Below are positions 46,500 to 56,643 of a DNA stretch of 64,000 bases, piece by piece. Position 1 is the stretch's first letter; every line of letters starts with the position of its first letter. This DNA comes from Xenoacremonium recifei (taxonomy: Eukaryota; Ascomycota; Sordariomycetes; Hypocreales; Nectriaceae). A program made the translations under genes and the position numbers. The notes beneath the pieces are model-generated. The model searched no databases, was not told where the DNA came from, and saw nothing but the letters and a program-made list of their open reading frames with translations. Location: assembly GCA_012184525.1 (NCBI GenBank), contig WOFQ01000052.1:124001-188000 (forward strand), written 5' to 3'.

Positions 46500-48079
46500 A
46501 TGTTCGGTTTATCTTACAACTTCTTAGTGATTGCCTTCGTGGCCGTCACGGGATCATTCACTTTCGGCTTTAGCAATTCCTGCATTGGATCTGTTTTGGG
46601 GCTCGATTCGTTTTACGAATACTTCAATCTAACGAAGAGCTCGCCAAGTCTCGGTGCTCTGTCTGGTCTATTTGCAGGAGGTAGCGCCATTGGCGCCCTC
46701 ATATTAGCATGGATGGCTGATAGGTTTGGCCGAGTGCGATCTTTGCAGATTACGTGTGTCTTCTGCATTGTTGGCGCTGCTATACAAGCTGGCTCGGTCC
46801 ATATTGGCATGCTTCTTGTCGGTCGCTTGATATCAGGGGTAGGTGTGGGATTTATTGTCACTCTAGTGCCAATCTATCAAAGCGAAATCGCTCCCCCCGA
46901 TCATCGTGGTGCCCTCGTGGGCTCACATGGAATTTTCATCGTAACTGGATATGTACGTGCTCTATCTAGTGACTCTTATCTGCTGAACTTTTGTCCAGCT
47001 AACATGTGGCGCGCTAGGCTCTCTCGGCTTGGGTAGGATACGCTGTTTGGTTTTCCTCAAATCCAAGCTTCCAATGGCGCTTCGAGCTGGCCGTGCAGGT
47101 CCTCTCGCCGATCATGCTCCTACTTGGGACACCGTTGCTTCCTGAATCACCTAGGTGGCTCATTGACCGGCAAAGAGAGTCGGAAGCCTTCGAGGTCCTT
47201 GAAAAAATCCATAAGGAAGAGGGCACCAGCCACAATGTCAAAGCAAACGAAGAGTATCATCAAATGATTCAGCAATCTCTTCTTGATCAAGCTTTGAATG
47301 AGAAGCATGGAAAGTGGGCCTTATTCACTGTTCCAAGCTACCGAAAACGACTCATGTGTGGCATGATGACTTTCTTCATGGCCCAATCCACTGGCGTTCT
47401 AGTGATCAACAACTACCAAGTACTGCTCTACAACGGTTTAGGGCTGTATAACTCGATGCCCCTCCTTCTCTACGCCTTATATTTAACCGTGGCTGCTCTC
47501 ATGAATGTAGTTTCCGCCTATCTTCTTGATAAGGTCGGGCGCAGGCCGTTGTTACTAGTAGGTTTCGTGGTTTGCGCTATCGACATTACCTTGGAGACCG
47601 TCATGGTTGCACGTTATTCTGGAACCGATAATAAAATCGGGAACGGCTTTGGAGTGTTTTTCCTCTTCCTCTATGTCTCGCTCTACGCGGCGACGATAGA
47701 CGCCACCGAATACGTCTACTGTGCAGAGATTTTCCCGACTCACGTGAGAGCACTGGGCATGGGCATGTCAATCTTCTCACAGGCTCTTTCTACGGTTTTG
47801 TATACTGAGGTAGCTCCCACAGCCTTCGACAAAATTAGTTGGAAGTTTTACCTAGTGTTCATTATTGTACCCCTTGCCTGTCTTCCGATTGTATGGAAAT
47901 ACTTTCCAGAGACTAAGGGTCTTACACTCGAAGAGATTGGGGCCGCCTTCGGAGACGAAATTGCTATTGACATCACTCATATGGGCATTGAACAACGGGA
48001 GGCTCTTGACCAAGAGCTCGCTAATGGTCCAATAGAGGTACTTGAGAAGAAGGACAAATCTGGTGACCTCGTTGTCTGA
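46500..48079 (+). CDS. MFS sugar transporter
   Basis: This is a plasma-membrane major facilitator of the sugar-porter family. Exons are 46500-46952 and 47018-48079, giving 504 residues. The 65-nt intron uses the TAG acceptor at 47016-47017, not the nearer CAG, because only this keeps ALSAWVGYAVWF in register after TM5; a CTAAC branch site lies 17 nt before it. About 12 helices are visible. Sugar-porter signatures are DRFGRVRS in loop 2-3, PESPRWLIDR before the central loop, DKVGRRPL in loop 8-9 and YCAEIFPTHVRALG, and the closing PETKGLTLEEI. An in-frame ATG at 46437 would add 21 polar residues; 46500 is preferred because homologues start close to TM1. The substrate is unknown. Confidence 0.9.
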
Positions 48080-48336
48080 AAAGGACCCAACGTCATTAAC
48101 TGCTTCAGAGCTCATTAAAGCAGTCATAATCATATTTGTAAAGTTGATGAAGGATATGGACTTAGAGGTCATGTGGTGTGCAAAGGATCACAACAGTGCG
48201 ATAGTTGAAGTTGTTGAGAATAGAGAGCTTATTATTGAGACACACTAAGAAGTGAAGATGAGGTAGAGATCCGCACTATTACAAATAGGGTAAACGTTGT
48301 TATATCCTGCTCGCACCCTGAACCATAATTGAGAAT

Positions 48337-49255
48337 TTGCGGTTCAACCCTCACTTTGTCCTTCGCTGTAACCTGAGGGCCAAGATACCGCAGGCATCTT
48401 CATTGTATGTTTGTGAGCTTGTTGAAGCAAGACGGGATGCGTGGGTGGCGGGAACCGCGGGAAATATTTTTGTCGCTACGAATCCAAAAGAGGTTGTAGA
48501 AAACTGTGTGACTAGAACTTTGTATGAGAATAGTTTGTATAAACTTACTGATTGGGTAGGATATTATCATCACCATGCTCCCGCGTGGCGCACACGTCCA
48601 GAAAGTCTTTACCGATATCACCAACGGCCTACTAACTGTTCCTGGAGATAAGTCATTACGAATGTTCGTTGATTGCTCTACGATAGACGTCTAAACCTCC
48701 TAGAGTGTTGCTAGGGCCGTCGAAAAGTCTGGCTTGGGCGTGTTCTCAGATGCTCCTGTGTCAGGAGGGGTGACCTTCATGGGGAAGTTCTCTGCAGAGT
48801 TTCACAGATATTGAGGCAGTCCTGAAGACTATAGCCAAGGAAGAGAGCATCTTCTACTATGGTGACATTAAGCGGGACTTGCCACCAACCAGATTAACAA
48901 CTACATGTCAGCCGTGAACAGGATAGGTGTCTATGAGGGAATGAACATGGGCCGCCTTTATGGCCTTGATCCAAAGACACTAGCCGATGTCATCAATGTG
49001 TCAACCGGCATGTCATACAACAGCAACATACAGAACCCTGTCAAGGGCGTGTCAGTAAATGCTTCGGCAGCAAAGGATTTTGAGGGAGGCTTCTCTACAT
49101 ACCTCTGCAAAGGCGTCTCGGAGATGTTTATGCAATTAACCAATGATATGAATGCTCCCACACACAGTTCGCAAGTGTTTGGATCGAGCAGCCTTGAGCG
49201 ACAAGTGCGAAGGGAAGGATTTCAGGAGCATCTACGAGTTATTCGAAGAGGATGA
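48337..49255 (+). pseudogene. Dead paralogue of the 3-hydroxyisobutyrate-dehydrogenase-like gene
   Basis: Fragments match the intact gene at 34031-35081 in order. 48375-48510 gives NLRAKIPQASSLYVCE, then VATNPKEVVENC, matching the end of exon 1. 48560 onward, directly after a TAG acceptor, gives DIIITMLPRGAHVQKVFTD, matching the exon 2 start DVVITMLPKSVHVREVFTN, so the intron position is preserved. FVDCSTIDV is followed by two stops; then SDAPVSGG, a frame break, and TNQINNYMSAV, in which the catalytic Lys codon has become Asn. ADVINVSTGMSYN and NPVKGVSV follow, and the frame ends at 49255. The 5' start with the GxGxxG motif is missing. Confidence 0.85.
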
Positions 49256-49370
49256 TGTCTCTAATTGGAAGCTTTGAGCTCTCTATTTGCAATGGATCCG
49301 GTTCGCGACAATAAATTGCTGCCTGAAGTTGGCAATGATATAGACAAGACTAGATAACCGAGTTTCTATT

Positions 49371-50339
49371 CTACAACTTGCCAGGGAAAAATCGACCCGA
49401 TGCTTTGGATCTTATGGCCCATTCGTTGTCGTGAGCCAACACTACTTCAACTTGTCCTAACTCGGTCGTACCTTTCCAGGCTTGACGAATAATGGAAAGA
49501 GTTTTATCAGTAGTTACAGGATCTTGGTGGATGCAACAGTTTTTATTGTCTTCGTCTTGCCACGTAGCAATACTCTTTTCCCCGGAGAGTAGTCGCATGT
49601 CATGCGCAGCATCTCCAGCCAGATACACGTAACTGCCTTCTTCCTTGCGGCACAGTAAATTCACATGTCCAGTAAGGTGTCCGGGTGCGTGTACCGCGTA
49701 CAAGCTTCCATCTCCAAATACGTCAAGGGCATGCTGAAAAGGACCCTTCGATTCCCAAATGCGATTCAAGAGGCAGGTGGACCACTCTTCTGAAATGCAG
49801 GACGATGGGAAGTGGTTGGTAGTAGCGTTAGAGGGGCTGTGAAGCTCGATAGTACGATCAAGCGGCAATAGATCTGGCTCAAAGTGGTTATGAGTCCCAG
49901 AAGCCTGATTCTTAGTCAACAACTCGAGAGCACCGCTCCCCACCACGAACGTCGACCGGGGGAAATCCGCCGGTGTACCAACATGATCCCAGTGCAGGTG
50001 ACTCAAAATGACAATATCTATGTCGTTTGGAGTGAGTCCACCAGCGGTGAGTGCACAGGTGGGGTCTGGGACACTGCTGAGAGGAAAGCGAGTTGCAACA
50101 TGGGATTGAATGGCCTCGCTGTATTTTGTCAGGTCCTTCCGTATGCCAAGATCGAAAATTACTCTCGTAGTAACCGAAGTAAGTTGATCATGATGTTGCA
50201 CCAGAAAAGATAACGAAGGAACCGTTTTCTTGACACCAGCATCTTCCAACGGAGTGACAAAGAAGCGCTCCGGCATCGTGAACCATCCCGACTCCAATGC
50301 GTGGACTGTCACGAAGCCTTGTCGGGGTAGGGATCCCAT
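49371..50339 (-). CDS. Metallo-beta-lactamase-fold hydrolase (lactonase-like)
   Basis: This single-exon gene codes for 322 residues. The zinc motif HxHxDH is present as SHLHWDHVG (H114-H119). A downstream APGHLTGHVNLL supplies the next His, YLAGDAAHD the bridging Asp, and VLAHDNEW the last His, the full set for a binuclear site. The arrangement resembles N-acyl-homoserine-lactonase-type enzymes, which open lactone rings; that activity is inferred. The start at 50339 is the first in-frame ATG. It has no signal peptide. It is divergent from the carboxymuconolactone-decarboxylase-like gene, 518 nt away. Confidence 0.9.
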   Translation of the reverse strand: MGSLPRQGFVTVHALESGWFTMPERFFVTPLEDAGVKKTVPSLSFLVQHHDQLTSVTTRVIFDLGIRKDLTKYSEAIQSHVATRFPLSSVPDPTCALTAGGLTPNDIDIVILSHLHWDHVGTPADFPRSTFVVGSGALELLTKNQASGTHNHFEPDLLPLDRTIELHSPSNATTNHFPSSCISEEWSTCLLNRIWESKGPFQHALDVFGDGSLYAVHAPGHLTGHVNLLCRKEEGSYVYLAGDAAHDMRLLSGEKSIATWQDEDNKNCCIHQDPVTTDKTLSIIRQAWKGTTELGQVEVVLAHDNEWAIRSKASGRFFPGKL

Positions 50340-50857
50340 AATTAGTAATCCAATGAAAATATCGAGTTATGAATGAGCAGAATTTACCAACCCGAATTTC
50401 GACAAAGTTAAATCTTGTCATCGAGTGCATGTGCAATGGGGACTCCTTTATGAGTCTGTGGGGACGACATTTTACCCCAATTCAAAATATGTGTCATCGC
50501 TTCTACCATTCCGTATGGCTAGGCGTTATCTTTGGTTCGTAATGTCATTGCCATTATGCTGCGTGTATGTATTTGCTCTCTTGCTTTCTTGGTACAGCCA
50601 CCGGGTGGTAGCGGTCGCAGGCGTACATTGTCCCCATCTCGATTCAACGAATAGCTACTCCGAATTATCGCTCCTTTCTGCCCCAAATTAGTTTACTCTG
50701 ATAAGGACACCGCCGTCGGGGTAAATTGGGGCCCTCGCCTGTCAAACCGCATGCCCATTCCACAGATATTTTGTGAATAATGCCCATAAGTTGATGCTTG
50801 GCCACCAGTTTGACAGCTTCTGTCCTGATAAATCATCCTCAATACCTATTGCCCGTC
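50340..50857. promoter_or_regulatory. Divergent promoter, MBL hydrolase / CMD-like gene
   Basis: Two copies of the shared motif face each other: TACCCCAA (50473-50480) and TACCCCGA on the minus strand (50716-50723), the latter within GGGGTAAATTGGGG. No gene is seen. Confidence 0.5.
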
Positions 50858-51426
50858 ATGTCTTCTGGCAATCCTGCTCTCTTTAAGATCGGTCTTAAGA
50901 ACCGACGGGATGTTGTCGGAGACGAGTACGTGAACAAGGCATTGGATAATGGTTCAAGCGAGTTTGCCTTTCCTGGACAGCAATTGGTAACTGAGTCAGT
51001 CCATCGAGAGGTACCACCCACATCACAACGAGGCTGGTTTTGCTGACTAGTCAATTAGGTGGTGTTGGGGAAATGTCTGGTCTCGCCCGGGGCTTGATCG
51101 ACAACAGCGCAGTTTATTGAGTGAGGATTTCGAAATGATCATCGTGGGTCATGAGAGCTGACAAATGACTGAAATGACTAGACCTCGGGATGCTGGTTGC
51201 ATTGAAGAGCTGGCCGGAACTGGGCGTCCACGTTCGAGGGGCTATTAACAATGGGCTTACCGAGCTGCAGATCCGAGAGGCTCTGTTGCACGCCACAATC
51301 TATTGCGGTGTTCCAGCTGGCATTGAGGCATTCAAAGTAGCTGAGCGAACACTAAACGAAATGCAGGAGAAGGGCGAGCACAAGAGAACATTATCTAGCC
51401 TTGCGCCCGAGCGACAAGACATGTAA
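50858..51426 (+). CDS. Carboxymuconolactone decarboxylase (CMD)-family protein
   Basis: Exons are 50858-50994, 51059-51120 and 51182-51426 (introns 64 and 61 nt), giving 147 residues. The first donor (GTCAGT) was chosen because it rebuilds [19 protein letters not shown], matching the PcaC-type block; the nearby GTACCA donor breaks the frame. Other conserved blocks are [36 protein letters not shown] and [17 protein letters not shown]. The family decarboxylates 4-carboxymuconolactone in the beta-ketoadipate pathway, but many fungal members act on other lactones or acids. The neighbouring MBL-fold and alpha/beta hydrolases fit a lactone pathway. Confidence 0.9.
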
Positions 51427-51536
51427 AGCCTCAGCCTCAGGCAGTCTAAATGAGGGAAGCGCGGATGGATCTTGATCCCAGAAAGTTTTTACATGTAATC
51501 ACCGTCTTGCAAAAAGTCATAGAAGCAGGTGGTTAA

Positions 51537-51960
51537 CTAAAATTGGGTTGTCCAAATGTCTGCTACGCATGACAGACCTTGAGCTATAGTCTCCACCATT
51601 TGAAAGACATGTTCGCCTTGAAGTGCGTCCGCCCAAATACGTGCTACAGCAGCAGCTAGCTTTTGTATCCGGATTACGCTTTTTTTCTCTTCTTGAATCT
51701 CTCTGGCCTGGATGCACTCACTCACGACGCTTATGATCATGCCTAGGAGCCGCCTCTCTTCTTCACGAATACTAGAGGGCCCTTCATTTTGGATAGACTC
51801 AGCAATACTCCGAAGCCAAAGATTGAAAAAGCATGCGCATTCTATATGGAATAGGGAATGTGTGATGCTCTAATTCTGCGTATGTGTGCGCGAGACAAAC
51901 GATACCACTGCCCGCACAAGTATACCAAGGGCAAGACCCGACGAATGTGCCCCAAGAAAT
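51537..51960 (-). pseudogene. C-terminal relic of a second C2H2-type regulator
   Basis: Reading the minus strand from about 51870 gives SITHSLFHIECACFFNLWLRSIAES, in short blocks aligned to SIVHSLCNLECGLFLGKWLETIASA of the intact regulator. Then comes REEERRLLGMIISVVSE (intact: NERRLLGIVTSIIRE) and QGEHVFQMVETIAQGLSCVAD (intact: KGAHVFDIMGTIGAGLDLCAD). The Trp preceding SITHS has become TAG, and a frame shift separates the upstream piece IVCLAHTYAE (intact: EFVARTQT). The DNA-binding half is absent. It is clearly a remnant, inverted relative to the intact copy at 35401-38088. Confidence 0.8.
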
Positions 51961-52030
51961 TGGAATAAAATCAGTGTGTTCTGAGCTAAAAGCCTAGATT
52001 GCATCGAGTATTGACCAGTGACTTCGCAGC

Positions 52031-53759
52031 CTACTCCTCCAGAGTAAATGTACCGGTCTTCGACACAAGATACTCTTCGACAGCCACCTCCTTTCCTGAT
52101 TCCTTTCCATATCCCGACAACTTCATACCCCCGAAAGGCGACTCAGCCGCCGATGAATTCCCCGTGTTCATACCTATCATTCCAGCATCCAGATTTTCGA
52201 GTAGACGCCAAGTACGATCGACATTCTTGGTAAAGAAGTAACTGGCCAGCCCCATACTTGTGTCATTAGCAAGCCGTATAACTTCTTCCTCATCGTCGAA
52301 CTGATAAATCGCTAGGACGGGGCCAAAGGTCTCTTCGCGACTAATTAACATGGATTGGGTGGCATCCCTCAAAATCGTCGGCTCGAAGAAGAAACCATCG
52401 CCAGTCGCTCGACAGCCTCCTAGGGATATCTTGGCACCCTTGCTGACGGCATCATCAACATGCTGTTGAGCCTTCTCAAGTCCGCGACGGGTTGTCAACG
52501 GGCCCATCGTGGTATCCGATTGAGTGCCATGACCTAATTTGAGACCTTTACTCTTGACAATAAGCTTTTTGATGAAACTCTCGTAGATACCACGTTGAAC
52601 GTAAACACGATTGGCCGTTACGCACGCTTGTCCAGCATGTCGCCATTTCAGCTTGAGTAGCTCTTCCAGGGCCTGGTTTTGGTTGCAATCGTCAAAGATG
52701 ATGAAGGGACAGTTTCCACCGAGCTCTAGGGTTACCTTCTTCAAGCCCTTTGCACAATGAGTGGCAATCAGGCTTCCAATAGTGGTAGAACCAGTAAAGG
52801 ACACCTTCTTGACAAGATCATGTTTACACAGAGCTTCTGCTACACGTGGCGTGTTAGTGAGAGAAGTGGTGATCACATTGAAGACGCCAGGCGCAAAGCC
52901 CGCATCTATCGCTAACTTTGCCAGTACGAGACAAGTCAGAGGGGTTTCGGGCGATGGCTTAGCGATGAGGGTACAACCGGCAGCCAGGGCAGCCCCAGCC
53001 TTTCGCAGGATCATTCTAACAAAGGAATTAGAACCGAACTTTGTGCTTGAAGGTATCTGTGAAAGTGATTCACGTACGCGACGGGAAAATTCCAAGGAAC
53101 AAGAGCGACACAAACACCAATTGGCTGTTTAACAACAAAAACTCTTCGGTTAGACTGCGCAGGAATACTGATGTTGCCACGGATGCGCTCCGCCTCACCA
53201 GCGAACCACCACGTGAAGCCTAGAGCATAGTCCAGCTCACCCCTCGCCTCGGCAATTGGCTTGCCGGATTCATGAGTCAAGATGCGCGCAATGTCTTCCT
53301 TATTTTCACGAATGAGGCGATCCCACTCGAGAAGTGTGCGTGCTCTGTCGCGAGGATTCTCCTTCCGGAAATCTTGAAATGCTCTGAAACTGGACTGCAC
53401 GACGCTGTCAACATCAGAGTCGTCGAAATCAGCACAAGATGCAAATGTAGTTCCGTATCCGGGGTCTGAGCAGTAATCTATTAGCAATTGCTTGATTGCA
53501 TAGTGACTTTGCGGAGATGAGATCCAGTTATAGATACCTTCAATGTCGAATCTTTTGCCGGATTTTGCATCAGTCCATTTTCCGTGGACAAATGCTTTGG
53601 TTTCCAGAAGTGCTGGATTCGCGAGCTGTAACGCAGTTAGTCGATGTGGGAAATTCGCTGTTCTGTACCAAAAAATAGGTGTGATGGACATCGAGAGTTA
53701 CATGGATTCAGGTGGGAGCGAATCGGATCCGGGCGTACCTGGAATGGTAACCTAGTCAT
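52031..53759 (-). CDS. Aldehyde dehydrogenase (succinate-semialdehyde dehydrogenase-like)
   Basis: It oxidises an aldehyde to its acid with NAD(P). Exons on the minus strand are 53759-53739, 53625-53538, 53465-53078 and 53015-52031, giving 493 residues, the exact family length. The tiny first exon codes for MTRLPFQ and is joined by a 113-nt intron with a CTAAC branch site to LANPALLETKAFVHGKW. Catalytic residues are E263 in VTLELGGNCP and C297 in HAGQACVTANR. The cofactor motif is SFTGSTTIG, and PWNFPVAMILRKAGAALAAG is typical of the SSADH group. A competing start (53691, within that intron) gives a poor N-terminus. It is divergent from the alpha/beta hydrolase. The true substrate may be a pathway semialdehyde rather than succinate semialdehyde. 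Confidence 0.92.
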
Positions 53760-54241
53760 GGCGAGGATTTCCCTGGCGGTTCGAAATGGGGGGATGTGAC
53801 TCAGGTGTTGCGATATCGGTTTTTTGGGAACACAAGAAGCAAAAAATGCAGTTGGATTCAACCTTATTGAATCTGCAATTGACGGCTCTTGAGGGCACTT
53901 AATACGTGTAAATTTGGGACAATGTCTGGAGATGAGTAAGCAAGGTACTTGGCTACTAGATACCTCACCATTTTGGGGTTGAAATTTCTTCATTGGACCT
54001 GGTATGGGGTCTTTGACAAGTTTATTACCCCGACCCCAGCCTGCGTCATGTTGGGGCTAGTTGACAGATGCTCATGAATTTACTCCGTAGATGGGGTCGC
54101 TCGTACCTTGAGTGATATCTGGTTCTTCCCCGCATTACAGCAGAATACATATTGAGGCCAATCTGCCGTAGCCGTGGGGAAGATATTGGCATAGTCATAA
54201 CTTGCCATCTCAGCGCCGCCTAGACCAGGAGAGAAGAAGCC
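53760..54241. promoter_or_regulatory. Divergent promoter, aldehyde dehydrogenase / alpha-beta hydrolase
   Basis: The 482-nt spacer contains TACCCCGA (54024-54031), TACTCCGTA (54081-54089) and a CCCCAGCC...TTGGGGCT inverted element (about 54031-54058). Confidence 0.5.
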
Positions 54242-55683
54242 ATGGCAGCCAATCCCTGGATTGATCTGCCCACCCAGTTGAGCAGTTCGCTTTCCAAGCT
54301 CAACCAGAATCTGGAGGTTGATGCTCAGATCCACGCTTTCTCGGATGTCAAGGCGGAAACCACGCCAATCACGTTTGGGTGGAAAGCCGTTGGTTCCGAC
54401 TCTGCCGTATTGTGCACTGTCAAACCAGGGCTCGTTACGGTCACGATAGGTCCACAAACAGAGGCAGCGTTCAGTCTCGTGGCCCTCCCAGAGCAATGGG
54501 AAGAGTTTTATCGACCGATCCCCAGGGCGCCATATCAGAGTTATTGGGGTATGTTGGGCCAAAACATCCACCAAGATGGCGTTGAGGTTCAAGGCAACGA
54601 GGACCTATTCATTGCATACACATCAATTTGGCGGCGAGTCTTGGAGCTTAGCCACTCTGCCCTTAATGGCCCTATTGTTGAGGATGAGGTGCCGGAAGCG
54701 CTTCTCGACGATCCCATTGTTGGGCGCTACATCTACGTCTCACCCCCTGGCTGGGGAAGAACCAAAGTCTTCTACGAGCAAAGCGGCGACGAGCAAAAGC
54801 CACAGATTTTATTCCTTCACACTGCTGGCTCCGACTCCCGACAATATCATGGGGTCATGACGGACTTGCGCATGCTGTCGAAATGCCGCATGACGGCGTT
54901 TGACCTGCCTGGTCACGGCCGTAGCTTTCCATCCAAGACACAGATTCCTGGTAAACATACTAACAGTGAGGACCTCTACATCGGATGTATTCGGGAAGTT
55001 ATAAAAGCACTTGGTCTCAAAAAGCCAATCGTTTGTGGTGCAAGCATGGGAGGGCACGTCTGTCTTGCCATCGCAACACGAGCGGAAGAGGTTGGGGTGG
55101 GCGGCGTTATTCCTTGCCAAGGGTAATTTTGCTTTAGCGAGAGGCGTAAATTGCGAAACGAGATAGGTTAACACTTAATCGAATAGTTGCGAGTTTACAG
55201 ACATGACGCGGCAGTGGTGGGATCGTTCTCTTTTCGTCAATCAGTCCCTGTTCAATCCCGAATGGACATATGGGGTGAGCAACAAACACTGTCACCTCCC
55301 AGCCCTTCAACTCCTTGCTAATTCATTGATGTCAATAGATGATGGCGCCTACCGCCCCAAGGGTTAACCGTGACCTTGTTTGGCACCTTTATTCATCTCA
55401 GGCGTTTGGAATATTTCATGGCGACCTGGACTTTTATTTTGGTGGTTGGGACGGCCGTGGAAGGATTGAGACAATCGACACCCAGCAGTGTCCTGTGTAT
55501 ATGCTGACGGGAGAGTACGATTGGAGCACCACTCCTGAACTCAGCCAGAAAACTGCTGCCAAGATTCCTGGTGCAAAGTTCACGAAGATGGAAGGGCTGG
55601 GACACTTCCCGGCAACAGAGAATCCCCAGAGATTTGTCACATATCTTCTTGAAGCTGTGGACTTTATCGTGTCACTAAATTAA
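54242..55683 (+). CDS. Alpha/beta hydrolase with a long N-terminal domain
   Basis: Exons are 54242-55122, 55187-55274 and 55339-55683 (introns 64 and 64 nt), giving 437 residues. The hydrolase core starts near residue 175: oxyanion segment ILFLHTAGSDSRQYHG, strand TAFDLPGHGRS, nucleophile elbow CGASMGGHVC (S268), acid MLTGEYDWST and histidine MEGLGHFPATENP. This is the order seen in enol-lactone-hydrolase and related esterases. The first 170 residues are not part of the core and contain no domain I recognise; they include a Trp/Tyr/Pro-rich stretch (PEQWEEFYRPIPRAPYQSYW). It has no signal peptide. Pairing with an aldehyde dehydrogenase and closeness to a CMD-like gene suggest ester or lactone hydrolysis. 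Confidence 0.88.
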
Positions 55684-56643
55684 GCCATTTTTAGATTAGC
55701 AAGTGTCAAAGACAACACCTGTTTGAGATGGACCTAAAAGTAGTAAAGAACACCGATTAATCCTGTGCAATGAATGGCAGACGGCCGTCACATTGCGCGC
55801 TCGTGATATTAGCTGTTACTAGGGATAGATGCACAGTTCGCAAACTCTTCTTAGACAGATATTATCTAACGTCTTTTATTTAATTATGTGATCACGCTCT
55901 GCTTTCGTATCAACTTGCTTCAAAAACGCGGTGTATACATGGTTTTACCAATCTGAGATAAGAGTGCGACTTGAACTTATCAATTTTTACCATTTAACTC
56001 AATGTCTTCTAGAGAGGTGGCTGAGGGGTAGAAACCACCGAGTGGGGCCACAGTGGCTGGTTTGGAGTAAACACTGGGCCTAAAACGGCAGAAGCTTTCG
56101 GTCCTACTCAACATCGTCTAATCAATTACGGCGACGTTCAACCTAGATGCGTAAGCCCCAAGGAGACTAGGGTCTTCCCAATTTCGGAAGAATTACGGGA
56201 TCACAAAAGTGTGTTTGGAGATGAGGACAATTTTGTGCGTTTTGGGGTCAGAGGCGTGATGTCAGCTAAGTTATCGAGATGTCTCTAAGCCCAGTATGAA
56301 CGTGGGATTGCTATCAATTACGGATCGACCAAAGGTTGCTATCACTAGACCAAACCAAACTTGTTATTGGCATAGGATCTAGATATTCCAGGAATTCCAC
56401 GATATAGAGATTACCCCCCACTCCCTGCTGTTAGCTTGATAAGGGTCATTAAGCAATGGACAAGACCTCTGAGGTCACCGATTCTACACATCACCTTATC
56501 TCCAGCAGCAGGAACGTTTATATAAACCTTCATCACACTACCCTGTGTCTAGCTTTACCAGAACCAGTAGCCATCATCTCACAAGACCTCTACTACTCCA
56601 CGTGCTTGCCTTCACACACATAACGACATTCTTCAATTCTACT
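55684..56643. other. Intergenic region between tandem genes
   Basis: AT-rich spacer. A GGTGGCTGAGG...CCACC hairpin-capable stretch lies at 56017-56036. 56500-56640 is CT/CA-rich, as in a leader. No gene is seen. Confidence 0.5.

Noticed and set aside
46953..47017. Nearer CAG acceptor at 46997-46998 for the first sugar-transporter intron
   Set aside because: It shifts the frame and destroys the helix after TM5. The TAG acceptor at 47016-47017 restores ALSAWVGYAVWF.
50995..51058. GTACCA donor at 51011 for the CMD-like gene
   Set aside because: It leaves phase 0 and reads into a frame that stops early. The GTCAGT donor at 50995 rebuilds the conserved VTEWCWG block.
53637..53691. Start of the aldehyde dehydrogenase at 53691 (MSITPIFWYR)
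   Set aside because: The segment lies in a 113-nt intron with good donor, CTAAC branch site and acceptor. Splicing gives a family-like N-terminus starting at 53759.
54080..54592. 170-codon minus-strand frame under the alpha/beta hydrolase start
   Set aside because: It is a shadow of the coding strand. The plus-strand product has a complete hydrolase fold.
56017..56080. Possible tRNA-like hairpin
   Set aside because: It lacks recognisable A and B boxes and a full cloverleaf. No convincing tRNA was found anywhere in the window.
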